The notes: generated by a model not told the origin, from the sequence alone. 64,000 nucleotides of DNA from Chlorophyllum brunneum (GCA_963576785.1 OY756140.1:2790001-2854000); one strand, 5' to 3'; shown: positions 36,353 to 49,129, numbered from the stretch's first letter. Numbers and translations: made by a program.

Positions 36353-37102
36353 GATCCACTACCCTTCTATCTCTCTTCGTGTATGACAGTGATCTAACGA
36401 CTGACTCGTATAAGAGTCGAGGGTGAATTCGTATCAAGTCCAAGGCCCCTTCAGCCACCAGAATCCACAAAGGTTCACAGATCCAAGCAAACAGAGATGG
36501 GGCACCCGAGGTCAATCCAGTTCCACAAACGAATGTCCACCAACCACGATGGCAGCCAGGGCCAAGCCAGGACTGACTGTCAATACACCCACCAAAGGCT
36601 AATCGTCGTGGGGGTAGATGTTGGTATAATGTAGGCAGGAAAGAATGCCGAGTCCCCTGGTGGGCCGGTAGGAATAATGGGGCAAGGAGCAATAAGCAAG
36701 GGCAGGGGTCGACGTTACGCGACGGTGGACTCGCATATTAGGCGCCTATTGAGCCACAATCATCCCACGCGAGCTACTCGAACTGAATCCCATTCAGAAT
36801 TTATGTCAGGTCATTTCATTCTGTTCGTGCACTCGTCATTACCGTAGAAGAAATAAGATATTTGACTAGGTATAGAGGGAAGAACCTTCAAGTGCCCAGG
36901 ATTAGAAGTGGCTCTAGTAGGGGAGGCGACAAAGTAGGGACCAAAGGAACAGAGTAAACACAACCGTTTATCATAAAATCGTTTCATAAGAAGAGAGCGA
37001 GGGAAAGTGAGTGCTTCACCAAAGGCTTGCCTATAAACAACACCTATTTTTCCTTGCTTTTTTTCCGCTCCTTGTCGACCATCCAGTAGCACACCGAATC
37101 AT
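36353..37102. other. Intergenic region between SGF11 start and CBS-PB1 gene end
   Basis: About 750 bases, with no gene recognised. It contains the SGF11 upstream region and the 3' flank of the CBS-PB1 gene; open frames at 36294-36692 and 36811-37092 on the minus strand have no motif. Confidence 0.45.
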
Positions 37103-39551
37103 CTAATAACTGTTGCTTGACGTCAACCTCGAGATAGTGAACACACCAATGATGACCACAGCTAGAGCACCAATACTAGCAGGAAGCAACAAATCCTTTG
37201 GGATTCCAAACATCTCCTCCTGTGCGGGTGTTGCAGCAACGGGTGGAGGCACATATGCTGGAGGAACCTGCTTCTCGGAAGGAGTAATGGTCATCTCACT
37301 CTTCTCGACCTCCTTGTCCTCAGCTTTCGTCTGCTCCGTAGCTTCCTTAGCCTTCTCCTCAGTCCTATCACCGCCAGATTCCTTCCACCCTTTGCCACCT
37401 TGAATATACAAGACAACACGATCCATTGCAGCAGCTCTGGCAATCTTGACAGCGTCAGTGACATCAGCATCCGAAGTAATTAACACGGTGTCGTCATCGG
37501 CATCAGTGTACGAGAGATGAAAGTCGTTGGGATCGGGGTGGTTGTCGCCTTCCTGCTCAGGCTGGAACTCGGTGAAGAAAGGATCCGTGGCGAGTTTACC
37601 AGCCACGATCTCTCGCAAATGAGCAACGTCATCGTGCCTAGATTGGAATCTGTGCGTCCTCCCACTGGGTGTGCGGAACTTGAAAACATAGGTACCATCT
37701 TCTACCGGGATGGGAGCGGGTCCACTAGGAACAGATATCCCTTTCTTCCTGACGAATCCCGACAGAGCGGAGGTGTGATCATCATCGTCCATTACAGATG
37801 CAGAGTCGTTGGGGTGAAGATCTGATTGAGGGGATTGCTGCAAGTGAGAGAGGTCACCAGCGGAGAAATGAGAGCGTGAGTGGGCATGGGACCCAGAAAG
37901 CACGGAACCATCGTCGTCGTGGCCGATCGAATCGAAGAATTTGCCCCACATGGGTCCACCTTCGGTTTCGCCGCCCGCGTCACCGCCAGCCATAACATTC
38001 ATCTAGCGAAATGAGAAATGTATCCCAGTAGTTTAAGCCCTACTCACCTGCTCAAGGGTAGCATATGTGAGCTTAAGTACATCCACAATAGCAACCAATG
38101 ATCCGTCTTCCTCAACTACTGGCAAATTGAGGTAGCGGCCATCTATAGTTCATGTATTAGGATCTCTGAACAGGGGAAGTGGGAATTACGTACTGTGCAT
38201 CTTCTTCAGAGCATCGTGGACAGTCATCGTAGGGGGAGCAGTGTCAGGATGAGGGGTCATAACCCTCACAACGCTACACCTGTTCGCTTCCAGTCCAGCA
38301 GCGATAACCCTAAGCACGACATCCTTGCTAGTAAAGATACCAGCGATCCTTCCGCCCTCTACCACGCAAACCGCTGTAGTGCGTCTCTCCTTCATCAACT
38401 TGGCAACCTCGCGGACATGGGTCTTGGGTCCAACAGTGGCAGGTTGCGTGCGAGAATCCATGACTGTAGTCAAATCGGGAAGGGCCGTCTTCTGTCTGAG
38501 TTTCTCTGCCCATGCAAGCATGGCGGTGGCTTGGGGGTTGCTTCCAACTGCACCAAGTTCAGTTTGAACTCCAGCCATAGCATTGAAAAGTTGCTCCGAG
38601 GCGGCAGAGCTACGTTCGACCTTGTCCAAGGCCTCATGGAATACTTTAGTGATATCAAGCAGACCGACGACATTGCCGTCTTCGTTGCAGACGGGCTGAC
38701 AAGGATATTAGACAAAGATCGCTTGGAATGAGGTAGTACATCATACCAGATGCCTGAAGTGTCTCGAAACCATCAACTGAAGCGCCTCAGTCGCGCTCGT
38801 TGTGTCGCGAGTGACCATTGGATTTCGCGTCATAATCTGGCTGACTGGTGTCATGTGCGGGTCAAGACCCTCTGCAGTGACCTGTCAAATCAACTGCGAG
38901 TCAGTCTCACAAGAAAGTTCTTCACGCGAAAAACGGTACACACCCGATAGGCTAGGTCCTTCGCGGTGAAGATACCACTAAGTCCCTCCTCGTCATCAAC
39001 AACAAGAACACAGTCTGTGCGCTTCGCAGCACATAATTGACTAGCCTCTGCAACGGAGATGTTTTCGGGAACCGTCAACGCGGGCGTCGGCTTCAACGCC
39101 GCGACGGTTCCTTTCGCTGCCAGGGGCTTCGCACCGCGTTTCCCTCTGCTCGTCTGGTGCGTCGTCGAGATGGTCCGCTTTCGTGACAGCTCCGACTCGA
39201 TCTTCTTGCGAATCGCCTAGAAATTCATGCTGGTTTAAACTGGCGAACACGTGGAGGTTCAATGCACAAACAAACCTCATCGCGTCTGGACTGCTTCTTC
39301 CTATGCTCAGAGAGGGAGACGTTGGACTGGTAGCCAGAGAGGGAGGACATGTCGGGCGGTGTGGATTTGGTAGGGGTTGTTCTTGTCGGGAAAGGGGAGA
39401 GAGGACGGTCTGAGGTCGGGGTTGGAGAAGAGGCGTTACGGCTTATGGGGACAGGGATACGTGACATGAAATGGCCAGCGAAATCGTCCAAACTTGGACT
39501 CTCGCTCTTTCCGGAAACCTCGCGGTCGGGGACTAAGCTGGCAGTTCTCAT
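37103..39551 (-). CDS. Four-CBS-domain, PB1-domain, tail-anchored protein (Mug70 type)
   Basis: About 690 residues in seven exons. The N-terminal part is disordered (SGYQSNVSLSEHRKKQSRRD, then KKIESELSRKR). Four CBS motifs follow in two pairs: LTVPENISVAEASQLCAAKR with GLSGIFTAKDLAYRV; MTRNPMVTRDTTSATEALQL with DGNVVGLLDITKVFHEAL; THVREVAKLMKERRTTAVCV with IAGIFTSKDVVLRVIAAGLE; VRVMTPHPDTAPPTMTVHDA with GSLVAIVDVLKLTYATL. A PB1 domain is near residue 530-610 (YVFKFRTPSGRTHRFQS ... LSYTDADDDTVLITSDADV). The C-terminus is a membrane anchor, IGALAVVIIGVFTI. The architecture matches S. pombe Mug70 and other fungal CBS-PB1 proteins. CBS pairs bind adenine nucleotides, so an energy-sensing adaptor on a membrane is plausible but not shown. 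The start could also be at 39617. Confidence 0.88.
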
Positions 39552-39724
39552 AGGCGCCGTTCCTCTGAACCCCTTCGGGTGTTCCAGGTAATCCCTTTTG
39601 ATTGGCTGATGGCACAAGTTCTACAAATCTGGATAAACCCTATACATATACGAACGGACGGAACCCTCGAAAATACTCTAACCCTGCACAATCATCAACA
39701 TCCAAGGCCTACGTAGACATTGCC

Positions 39725-42389
39725 TCAACGCGTTGCAACAGGTGCGCGGGAAGGGAAGAAGAACCACATAATGAAGACTATCCCCGCCAATCCAACAGTG
39801 ATATATGTCATTGTGTGTACCCCTTGTGATGTCGATACAACGCCAGCCACGAAGGGAAAAATCGCTGTGGGGACTCTGTTCAGATAGGTTTCTGTGCCGT
39901 TGAACTCGAAAAACATACCTGTACCAAGGCTTCCAGCCGCACCCCTAGCAAAGCGGTTCAAAAATTTCAGGCCATGGAGCAATCATTTCACTTACAGCAA
40001 ACCCATGCTGACCATGTGGACCTCCTCCGGAAGTATTGCGGTAGCTAGGGAAAGGGTGGCAGGGTAAACAGGGCCGAATACCAGGCCAATTACGCTCGCC
40101 GAGAATGCATTAGCAATATTGGAGTTCACAAACCAGATGAGCAGTTCCATGACCAACCCAGTAGCTGATGGTCATGAAATGAGTACCAGAACGGTCATGC
40201 AGTGAACGAAACATACCAAGGCTAGCATGGACCAACCACTTCCGCTGCGTGAAACTGAGCCTGCAAAACTGTGAGTTGACGTTCTACAGGGATAGGCGAC
40301 GGCTTACAAGGGCATATAATAACCCCAGGTGAATCTGCCGATTGTGATACCACCCCAGAAACCCGACGAAACATAGCCGACTGTGTTGGGGTTTGCATGC
40401 TTCATTTTCTGTGAGTAAAATGAAGGAATGATTATGGCTGAGACGGACCCGAGTGCCCAGAAGGTAGGAAACAATCTGCTAGCATTGTCAGGAAAAATAT
40501 AAGGAGCACCAAGTGGGACCGACGCACAAAGCCTTGGGTGGTCGTTTCACTGCATTGACGTTCAGTTTATTAATTTAAATCGGTGCTTCGTGACAAGAAT
40601 ACTCGCCATCCATAATACAACACAAGGAAAAATGAAAATGCCCACTGCGTCCCGATGCTGAGTGCCCAGCGAAGTGCTTTATTGGTCGAGTCTCAGTCAA
40701 GCCGCTACACTGTTCTCAGATTGAAAAACTCACTGCTTCGATGAACTTCTGCAGTATTACCCTCCCTTGAAGGAGAATCAGGCCTGTCAATATTATCACC
40801 AAGAGTAGACATGGCAGAATCGTCGCTATCCCGTCTTTTCATGGCTTGCTTCGGATCCTTGTGACATTCTTTAATCCATTCCTTCATGGTAGGCCGGAAG
40901 GTCACGGTTAGCAATCCTGTGTTGAACGCTGAAAGGACAAGGGATCCGAGATAGAATCGATTCCAGGGAACACCGGCCGACACAAGTGTCTGACATATCA
41001 GTGGCGAGATGACACTGCCAAAACCTAGTAGTAACGCGAGCCACATCAGATCGTGAGTAGATCCGTAAGAAGGCATAGGGACTCACTCCAAATTCCGTAA
41101 CCATATCCAAGGGACTGTGGCATGACGGTAGTAAAATACAAGTTTCTGGGGGAAACATTGTGAGTGACGTAGGCTCGGTATGGCTTTGTGGTGCACTGGG
41201 ACGTACAATGAAGCTGGCATGAACGGGATGGTCAATTATCGATATATTTTCCAGGTGACAAGAAAACTCACCAGATATTATGGCCCTGCCAAAGGCAGAA
41301 ACAACATATGCAACGAATATAACCGGATAACCGGATCTCGTACCCATCATGACAAAGAATGAAGCATGCATCAAACTACCAATCGCGAGCGCGAGGTGTC
41401 GAGATTGAACCAAAGAATTCCGAAAACCGTCACTGGCCGTCCTCCTCCCGGGGGATTTTGTAAAGTGACCAAAAGAAAGGTAGGGATACCAGGCACTCCT
41501 TTCTTGGTTCACCCCCGCACGCGACAATATTTTCATGATACTTTCGACGAGAAGAGTACCAGAGAGGAAGCTGTAGCATATCATTAGCATGTGGATGAAT
41601 TTCCGCGTAATATCACCTTGCCCTATTGTACTTCCGGCGAAGAGTAGAGAAGACATTGTAAAGCTAATATGAAAATCGGCCATGAAGTCTATGAGGAAAA
41701 ATCAGTTCATTGCGAACGAACGGAGTACCGAGCGCGTTTACATGGAAGCACCGTCCCAGTGACTGTAATGGGACGAATTAGCACGGCGAAACATCGACTG
41801 GAGAAGGCCTGGGTAACCCACTTCCATCACCCCATCCACACATGAAAAACGCAAAGTATCCGGCCGCAAGTCTCCACTTCATCCGTTCAAAAGTGTTCTT
41901 CGTTCCGCCGCTATCGACGGGTCCGTTATACAGCCGGAGGGTCGGTATATTGGAGACAAAATCATCATATGATGCCTTGCGACTATTCACAGCGGTGGTA
42001 GGAATGGAGCCCTGGGGCGAAGCTGGCGCCGGGCATACCTTGTAATCAGTCGTACTCCCAATTGAGTCCTGATGCCGCGGGATGATCATCTTGGACGCAT
42101 AGTCTGACACGTGGGCATGCGATAACGGAGAAATTTCTGTCGCCGAGGTGATTGACTGAGAAGAAGCAAGTAGACCTCTCGCGTCGGGCGAAACATCAGT
42201 AGGCGGATCCAATTCGATGTCGTCCTCAAGAGCACTTTCATCTGAGTAAGCCTGGTGCGCGGTGTTAGCTTGGGCGAAGAAGAGACGAGGAACAGCAGTG
42301 AGCGGGTAGACGGAACTACGACGTCTACCACGGAGTCCTCCGTTACTCTGGCAGGATTCGTCTACAGCGGTTGTCAACCACGAGGTCAT
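39725..42389 (-). CDS. Major facilitator superfamily transporter 1 (Bsc6/fucose-permease-like)
   Basis: A multi-exon gene. The first 190 residues are hydrophilic and cytosolic (MTSWLTTAVDESCQSNGG, many Ser/Thr/Asp). The membrane domain begins RMKWRLAAGYFAFFMCGWGDG. Further exons encode helices with ISFTMSSLLFAGSTIG, GFGSVISPLICQTLVSAGVP, FYLGSLVLSAFNTGLL, a central hydrophilic loop (KAMKRRDSDDSAMSTLG region) and a second six-helix half. The helix 10-11 region reads GLVFGPVYPATLSLA with LPEEVHMVSMGLL, and the tail is FVAGVVSTSQGVHTMTYITV ending FPSRAPVATR. This fits a 12-helix MFS protein of the fungal Bsc6-like group. The substrate is not predictable. It is closely paralogous to the gene at 55048-57728. 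Exon borders within 40000-41700 are approximate. Confidence 0.8.
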
Positions 42390-44214
42390 TTCCTAGATTT
42401 CGTAAAAGGTAGCAGAAGAGGTAGAAGAAGAGGGAAGGATTAGTTTGCCTAGACCACTGGCGTCCCCTCGGCCATGGCTCGACGGATTTTATAGCAGGCA
42501 TACCTCAACGACCCCAATGTTTTGCAATGCATATCCCCAGTGCAGATTCACGAGACCCCAAGATCCGCTCCGTACCTAAAAAGGGGATGAAGATAGAGAC
42601 GGTTATTATCAACATTGGAACACCACGCGTAAAAGGAAAAAGTAGATAGACAAACCTAATCTTTCAACACACTCCCCTTTGCCCAGGCAGTATCCAGGGT
42701 TATTGTATGGCCCTCGGTTTTTAAGGCAGTCAATTTTGATCAGGCCCAGTATAATCTCCGTTTCAATCGACGTGTTCGAAGCAGCCGAAAGAAGAGAACC
42801 CGACACAGAGCGTAAGATTTGCAGCAGGGGACAATGACAATCCCCCGTTGAAGCACTTACTTGCCAACATGTCTACGTAGAAGCACTCCAACGGGGGCTT
42901 TACAAGACGCGACATATGCTCAGTTGACCAGAACTAGTCAGGCTCAAGGGGTGCCAGCGTTTTGTAAGGGTAGGAAAACAGGGTTACACAGTCGTCCACG
43001 AGGGTCTACCCTCGCGTGAAACGGTCCGAGGGCCTTGACAGTTTCGAAACCGGGTCAGACTGAACCTTACTCCAACGGCTTCCGGTGGTCGGAAAAATGG
43101 CGAAGCATATACCCAAGCCCTAAAATACGGCAATTCAGGGAGAAAGGGCATGATCACAAGACAAATCCTACGTACTTTTGTCAGCTCTCCTTCCCCAGGT
43201 GGCTAGACAAGAGACTGCGGGCTTACAACATGGAACAAGCAGCCGACCACCAGCTGACCCAGGTCTCGTAAGTAACTCAGGTTTCACCTGACCGTCCCAA
43301 CGACAATCCGCGAGATACGAGGGGGCGGCGCCCCAGTCAACCCCTTAAAATTTTATTATCACGGAAGAGCGCAAGATCTCGAGCTAGAAAACGTCAAGAG
43401 AATGCATCCAGAGACGTAAGAGATCCACAGGACGGTGTCTGGGCACCATTTGTATACGTGTCTATCAAGGACGCAAGTGAAAAAGTCCTCTGAATGAACA
43501 TGAGTGGATATGGTTAGTAGATGGTGAATGGGCGATAGGCACAGTGTTGTTCACCAAATAATGGAGTTTGGAAACGGTCTCGCGAATCTGAGCGAGTTTA
43601 TCCTAGTTTATTCCGAGTGCCAGACGCTTGGCGGGACTTGCGAGACAACCTCATGGCCGTTTGTTTTGTCGTTTCTGGATCCGGGCAGTTACGAGGTTTG
43701 CAACTCTAGTGCGGATTGAATAAGCTCGAACAAATAACCGGCTTATTCAGTCCAACCCTGGTATATTACCGCCGGCTTCTTATCGTCCAAATAATCACGC
43801 AAGGCTAGATAACGCCTGAGCATATTTGTGTAAAGGACGAAATGAATAATACCTGATCCTAGAAACGATTCGGACTTGCTTGACTTGTAGACTTGAGGGA
43901 TAGAGAAGGGAAACCAGCATATTATTAGATAGTCATGGCTGTAAATAACAATCTGCTACTGCCGTCTATTCGCAAAGCAGCAGAGCGATACACGGCCGAA
44001 TTGACGGAAGAAATGAAAGCCAAATTATCTTGAACCTATTGCTAACGATGCGGAATGGTGAGCAGGGATACAGAGAAAGCTAGACAAAGGGTGGCCAGAA
44101 TTAAAAAAAAAAAAAGGAGGAACAGTCCAAGTCAATCCAAATAGCTCCAGGCAGCCCGTAAACGCTTCCAGCCAACCTGCCATTGTCTATAACCTTTTCA
44201 CCATCCTCTGTCCG
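42390..44214. other. Intergenic region, nothing recognised
   Basis: About 1.8 kb between the MFS1 start and the POM33 stop. It holds the MFS1 promoter. An A-run near 44104-44116 (AATTAAAAAAAAAAAAA) lies in the 3' flank of POM33, and I found no flanking duplication. No protein motif in the short open frames. Confidence 0.45.
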
Positions 44215-45413
44215 TTACCTCCTAGCATTCTGAGGATTAGGCTGGGGTTCAATAATGCTGCTACCAGCCCATCTCCCAACAAGCATCTTGACTTTGTCGT
44301 AGATTTGGGTAACGCTCGGGTTGTTAGCCTTGATGACATATTGGTCGAGCGTGAAAGTAGTTTTGGCAACAGCGTCACGAGTGAAAGCAGACTGGTAGTA
44401 ACGTTGGCGGAGGAAATGGACGTAGATAAGAGGCGCAATGAGTGCGTTCTGGAGGGTAATAGCACCGAGGAGAACGCGGATAAAAATGACAAGTTCAGTA
44501 TATGCAACGACCTTCATCGCGGTGTCATAATTAGCTGTAACAGATTTGAGGATATTGAACCAAATCCGACAGCGGCAAGTTGCACACCTTTAACCCAGGC
44601 CTGAAGCTTTTTCGCAAGAGGATGTGGGCCAGGAGCACCACCAGAAGTAGCAGGTGGGCCTGGAGGAAGGAATTGCGGGAAAAGCGTCGTACGGGTGAAA
44701 GTCAAAGCATGGAACAACGAGAAGATCATGTAGGGAAGGAGAGTAACTGCGCCAGTGTCAGTATATCACACTCCTTCACGGCGTGGGCCGAGAACGTACT
44801 GGCAATAGGCTTCCTGGAGGACCACCAATAAATGGCGAGTAAGAAGTATTGAACATTCTAGAAAAAGTCGTATGAGGCCATCAACCACCATGCTTATCCA
44901 GACTAAAACCAGTTGACATACTTCATCGAGCAGCGCACGCCTGAAGAAAGCCACATTCGGTTGAGGAGTCTACGGGTGACATTTAGACTCTGTAATACAA
45001 AATCAGACAATTTGTGGAGACACGAGACTTACTCCAAGGGACTTGCTGCGGACACAAACACGACACGTTAGCACTCTTGAAAGCCTCCACAACATATGGA
45101 GGGAAAGGGAACAACAGCTCACTAGCAAACGATCGCATAGCTGATCAGGGCACCAGTGAAACTTGCTACAAAGCGTGCAACGTGGTTTCCGTGAGATCGG
45201 AATACTTCACACTTGAAATGACTATGGCGCACCTTTGAACCACCACGTCGAGACGGCTTTGAAGGTAAGCCAGGCGAGATAATACCGAAGGGATGCAGCG
45301 AGAAGAATAAAGTGGCCCGAAGCCCACAAATAATGCTGGTGGAGACAAAGAGTCAACACGCTTGACGTGGACGCCGCAGGGTACGCGCATGTATTTACCT
45401 GGGTGGTGGCCAT
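44215..45413 (-). CDS. POM33: Pom33/Tts1 (TMEM33) family ER and nuclear-pore membrane protein
   Basis: About 280 residues in six or seven exons. Exon 1 is only MATTQ; the next gives HYLWASGHFILLAASLRYYL and FKAVSTWWFK. Later exons read ASFTGALISYAIVC, KSLG with PQPNVAFFRRALLDENVQYF and LLAIYWW, then a helix LLPYMIFSLFHALTFTRTTL and the loop PQFLPPGPPATSGGAPGPHP. The C-terminal exon has VVAYTELVIFIRVLLGAITL and YVHFLRQRYYQSAFTRDAV, ending PNPQNARR. The features ISYxIVxxKSxGxPQ, LLxDENVQYxxLAxxW and LPYxxFSLFHxxTxxR are those of Pom33/Tts1/TMEM33 proteins, which shape ER membranes and help nuclear-pore distribution. The start ATG is at 45411-45413. The gene's 5' end lies about 220 bases from the HAS1 stop on the same strand. 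Confidence 0.85.
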
Positions 45414-45632
45414 TGACTCTGACTACGTGCGCAACGAATCAAAAGAGGTCTGGAAGAAAGTCGAAGTGGTGGAAGAGACAAAGGAGGACGAGAACGTGTT
45501 CTGGCTCACACCGGCTTTTTTGGAACACTGGAACGACCAAACGTGGAGTCACATTTGGTGACCGCCTCAGCGTGACATTATCACGTGGTAACCATGCACC
45601 ATCCATCCACAACCGAGTACCACAACGCTACA

Positions 45633-47679
45633 CTACCGGCTCCACTGCCCACCGCCAGCCTCGAGCTTCTTCCGTTCCTTCCCTTTCTTGTACATCTCCT
45701 TGTCCACCTTCTTCCGTCCAAGCGCCTCTACTCGTCGGTGCTTGTTTTCCCGACGAACTTCCTTTCTCGAAACTTCCTCCTGTTCGCTCATTTCCTGATC
45801 CTCCTGTTCGGCTTCGCTACCCTCTTCTCGTCTTCTCTTCTTATTCGTCGCGTTAGATGTCCCTTTCCCAGGACCAGTGTTTATGTTTACTCGTGGTGGG
45901 ACAGCAAATCCGAACGCCTTGCCGACCTTTGCCAAGTCTAGTTGATTTACATCAAAGATCTTCTTCAGCGAATATGAGGCGTATGCCTGCAAATACGATC
46001 GAAACCCGTCCTTGGCGGACTTGTGGAGGAAATAATTCTTCTGCAGCAGCTTCTCAAGCTTCAAGCGAGCCCGCGCATTAACATATGTACTCGCAAATGA
46101 AAAAATATGTGCACACCTGAGTCTGCACATTTGCGATCTTGTCTGCAGGAAAATTGAATTCATTCAACGGCACCTTAGCCTCCTTGAGGTATCGGAGGAA
46201 ACCAAGCTCGCTCTCCAATAGAAATAACAGACTCTTGCCAACTTTGCCTGCACGAGCTGTGCGTCCGACGCGGTGGATATAATCTCTTGGATCATCAGGA
46301 GGATCGAACTGCACAATCCAGTCTACACGTGGAATATCAAGACCACGCGCTGCAACGTCGGTACATAGCAGGATTCCAGATTCTGCATTGCAAAATTCGA
46401 AGAACGTGTTTGTCCGCTTTTGTTGCTTTTGCTTGCCCTGGAGAGTCTGCCAGTGAGAAACGAGTAAAGTGGAACAGCTGTTTAGAAACGCACATGTAAA
46501 TCCAATACTGGCACATCAATGTAGTTCAACAGCTCCGCATGGTACTTCACACTGTTACAACTTGAGAAGAATACAATAACCTTCTTTTTGAGGTTCTTCT
46601 TGAGGAACGTGAACAGCAACAAGAACCGACGATCTGAAGGGCATACAACATAGCCTTGGGAAAGCGTGGTAACGGTGCTCGTGGCTTCCTCCTTGTCGAC
46701 GTCAACGTACACCGGGCCAGGACGTAATGAAATCCTTGCGAGGTCCTGCACCTTCGTCGTCTGTGTGGCAGAGAAGAGCATAGACTGCCTGTTTTCTAGC
46801 GCCTGTATTAATTTCTTGGCTGACGACAACACAAGAGTAATTCTCACCATTTGGCAAGACGGCAATAATCCTCTTCATCTCTTCCTCGAAACCGATTTCC
46901 AGAATCCTATCCGCCTCGTCAATGACCAGTGCCTTGAGATTTCTATACACAAAACCCTTTGTGTTTTGCAGATGGTCCAAAAGTCGACCTGGTGTAGCAA
47001 CGAGGAGGTTGACGCCCTTCAGGAGCTTGTCAGCTTCGGCACGCCTATTGGCGCCTCCCATGATGATACCAAACGTCTGTGAATGATGCGCCATGAGGTC
47101 TTTAGCAACACCGAAAATCTGGAGTGCCAGTTCACGCGTGGGTGAAATGATGATAATCCCCGTTCCTTTATTTCTGAGAGATTAACTTCCCAACGAGACA
47201 GCAGTAGCCGAAAGCGCACCATTCATGGGTTTGAACTTTAGCCGATGCAAAAGCTCTATCGCAGGAACCAGGAACGCTAATGTCTTTCCAGACCCAGTCC
47301 TCGCCGCTCCCAAAACATCCTTCCCTGCGAGTAATAGAGGAATGCTCTTCGCCTGGATAGGTGTCATCGTCTCGAAACCCATCCCCTCCAGTGATTTGTA
47401 TGTTTGTGGCGAGAGGTCATATGTCGAGAATGGTAGCTGTTCGGAAGTCGAAGCCACAGAGTCAGCAGCAGAAGAGTGACCGTTTGTTGGAAGAACGGCT
47501 GGTGTTGATGACGATGGGGCTGATGCATCTTTTGAAGAAGAGTGTTCAGGTAACGATCCATCGTTCGTTGGTGAAGATGTGGATGTAGCATCCTTTTTCG
47601 GAGGGAAGGCCCCGCTGGGCTTAGATTTGCTCTTTATTTTGGAAGCAGATTTTGGTGTAGATTCTGGTGTTGCCTCCAT
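45633..47679 (-). CDS. HAS1: DEAD-box ATP-dependent RNA helicase Has1 (DDX18)
   Basis: About 600 residues in five or six exons. The N-terminal 80 residues are low complexity ([20 protein letters not shown]). The Q-motif is [14 protein letters not shown], motif [10 protein letters not shown], motif Ia [13 protein letters not shown] motif [11 protein letters not shown], Ib [10 protein letters not shown], motif [14 protein letters not shown] (DEAD), motif III SAT in MLFSATQT, motif [31 protein letters not shown] and [14 protein letters not shown]. The C-terminal extension [20 protein letters not shown] and [14 protein letters not shown] is specific to Has1/DDX18. The extreme C-terminus is Lys/Glu/Arg-rich with nuclear-localisation character. 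Has1 acts in the nucleolus in 40S and 60S ribosome assembly. All helicase motifs are intact. The gene is divergent from PTH2, with a 408-base shared upstream region. Confidence 0.95.
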
Positions 47680-48087
47680 GGTCTATAAGAATACTAGTTC
47701 GAAAGTCCGGGGATATGACGTGAAGATACACAGGTAAGTAGCGAGGAGGATCTCTTCGACCAGTAAGATATAGATTCAGAAATATTCCAAAGAGACCAAG
47801 GGCAGCAACAAAGAGAAAAGGGCGGGGATGGAACGGCAGGCGACAATACGTCCTGTAAAAAACCTTGTTCGGCGTTCCCCGAATCTAAGGCTCGTGCCAA
47901 GCAACTGTCAACAGCCTCGGCGCAGCGACTGGACACAAGTTTACACCTGGAGTAGGATTAACGCAACGCTCTGGTTCCGGGGACGCTTATCCTCTTTCAA
48001 GAGGCAATTGTTTTGCTCTCGTACTTGTCGACATAATTTGTTTTGGACGAATCCCAATTCCTCTGACTCTTCGTGTAACGCACCAAA
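47680..48087. promoter_or_regulatory. Bidirectional promoter region between HAS1 and PTH2
   Basis: A 408-base gap between two divergent starts. It must drive both genes. I saw no clear TATA box. Confidence 0.5.
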
Positions 48088-49042
48088 ATGTCGCGTTCAA
48101 ATTTCGTTCTACCTTCCCAAGGTCACTCTGTCGCTATCTCGCAACAAGTCTCACACACTCAATGCGTCGTACTTGCTCTTAGCTCTTGCACTTGCTGCGC
48201 TTTCTGCTACTTCTCTGCTGGTAGGCTATCATCTTGGAAAGTTCTACGGCGCAGTCACAAGCAAAGGGAAAGAAAAAGCGTCTGATGCAGAACCTCGTGG
48301 TGTTGGTGTTGTTGAGGAAGAGGGCGGGGATGAGGACGAGGGGGATATCGCCGACGGCGACCTCTCAGCAATTCAAGCCAGCTTTATGGAGCCCTGTAAA
48401 ATGGTTAGTAGTGTCGAGAGAGAAATGGTCATAGAACGGACTTGAATGATCACAGGTCCTCGTTGTACGAACGGATCTTAAAATGACCTCGGGGAAGATC
48501 GCAGCTCAGTATGTCCACCTTCGATCGTTGGTGATATCCTCAATGACGCGTAAAATGTAGATGCGGGTAATTACTCCGTTTTATGATATATCCCCCAGAG
48601 TCTCATTCCAGCAGGCACGCTACGCTGGCATGTTACAAAGCGTTGATGAAAAAGAACCCCAAAGTTGGTCTAGTCTACTCATTCAACGACTTTTTGTTTC
48701 TGACACCGCTTTCAGCTCGTATCGCATTGGGAGTGGACAGGGTAGGCGGTTTGAAAAGCGCCCTTGGCTATCAGCTCATAGCTTCTAGGCAGGCCAAAAT
48801 CGCGCTGAAGGGGACTTGCGAAGATGAGCTGCTTGAGCTGGAGGCGATTGCGAAGAGCCTCAATCTCTGTGCCCGCTCGATTCATGATGCGTGCGTGTCT
48901 GTATGCACCCCTTCTGGCCACTGCTAGATTCATCCTCAGAGGACATACCCAGGTGGAGGCAGGCACTCGGACAGTTCTAGGAATTGGGCCCGCTCCTGTC
49001 AAACTCATCAACGAAGTAACGGGGCAGCTCCGTCTCCTATAG
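48088..49042 (+). CDS. PTH2: Peptidyl-tRNA hydrolase 2 (Pth2), membrane-anchored
   Basis: About 205 residues in eight exons. Exon 1 (48088-48121, [11 protein letters not shown]) joins through a 61-base intron (48122-48182) to [20 protein letters not shown], an N-terminal membrane anchor as in the mitochondrial outer-membrane Pth2/Bit1 proteins. After an acidic linker, the catalytic domain reads [25 protein letters not shown] 6-base exon, ATGCGG at 48561-48566, then completes the motif [20 protein letters not shown]. Next come [11 protein letters not shown], then [42 protein letters not shown] and [11 protein letters not shown]. All conserved elements (K of RTDLKM, QCGHA, H and D of IHDAG, TQ) are present. 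The enzyme releases tRNA from peptidyl-tRNA. Other introns are near 48401-48456, 48667-48716, 48742-48788 and 48893-48938. The stop TAG is at 49040-49042. Confidence 0.9.
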
Positions 49043-49129
49043 TGCTTCGTCAACTTTCAATACATGTCCCGAGCTTCGGGTTGTTTTGGGATATAGCTAA
49101 TGTACAGGTCTATGCGCTGCGTAATCGTT

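Noticed and set aside
44101..44120. A-run after AATT as a second retroposon tail
   Set aside because: The bases after the run (GGAGGAACAGTCC) were not found upstream, so there is no target-site duplication.
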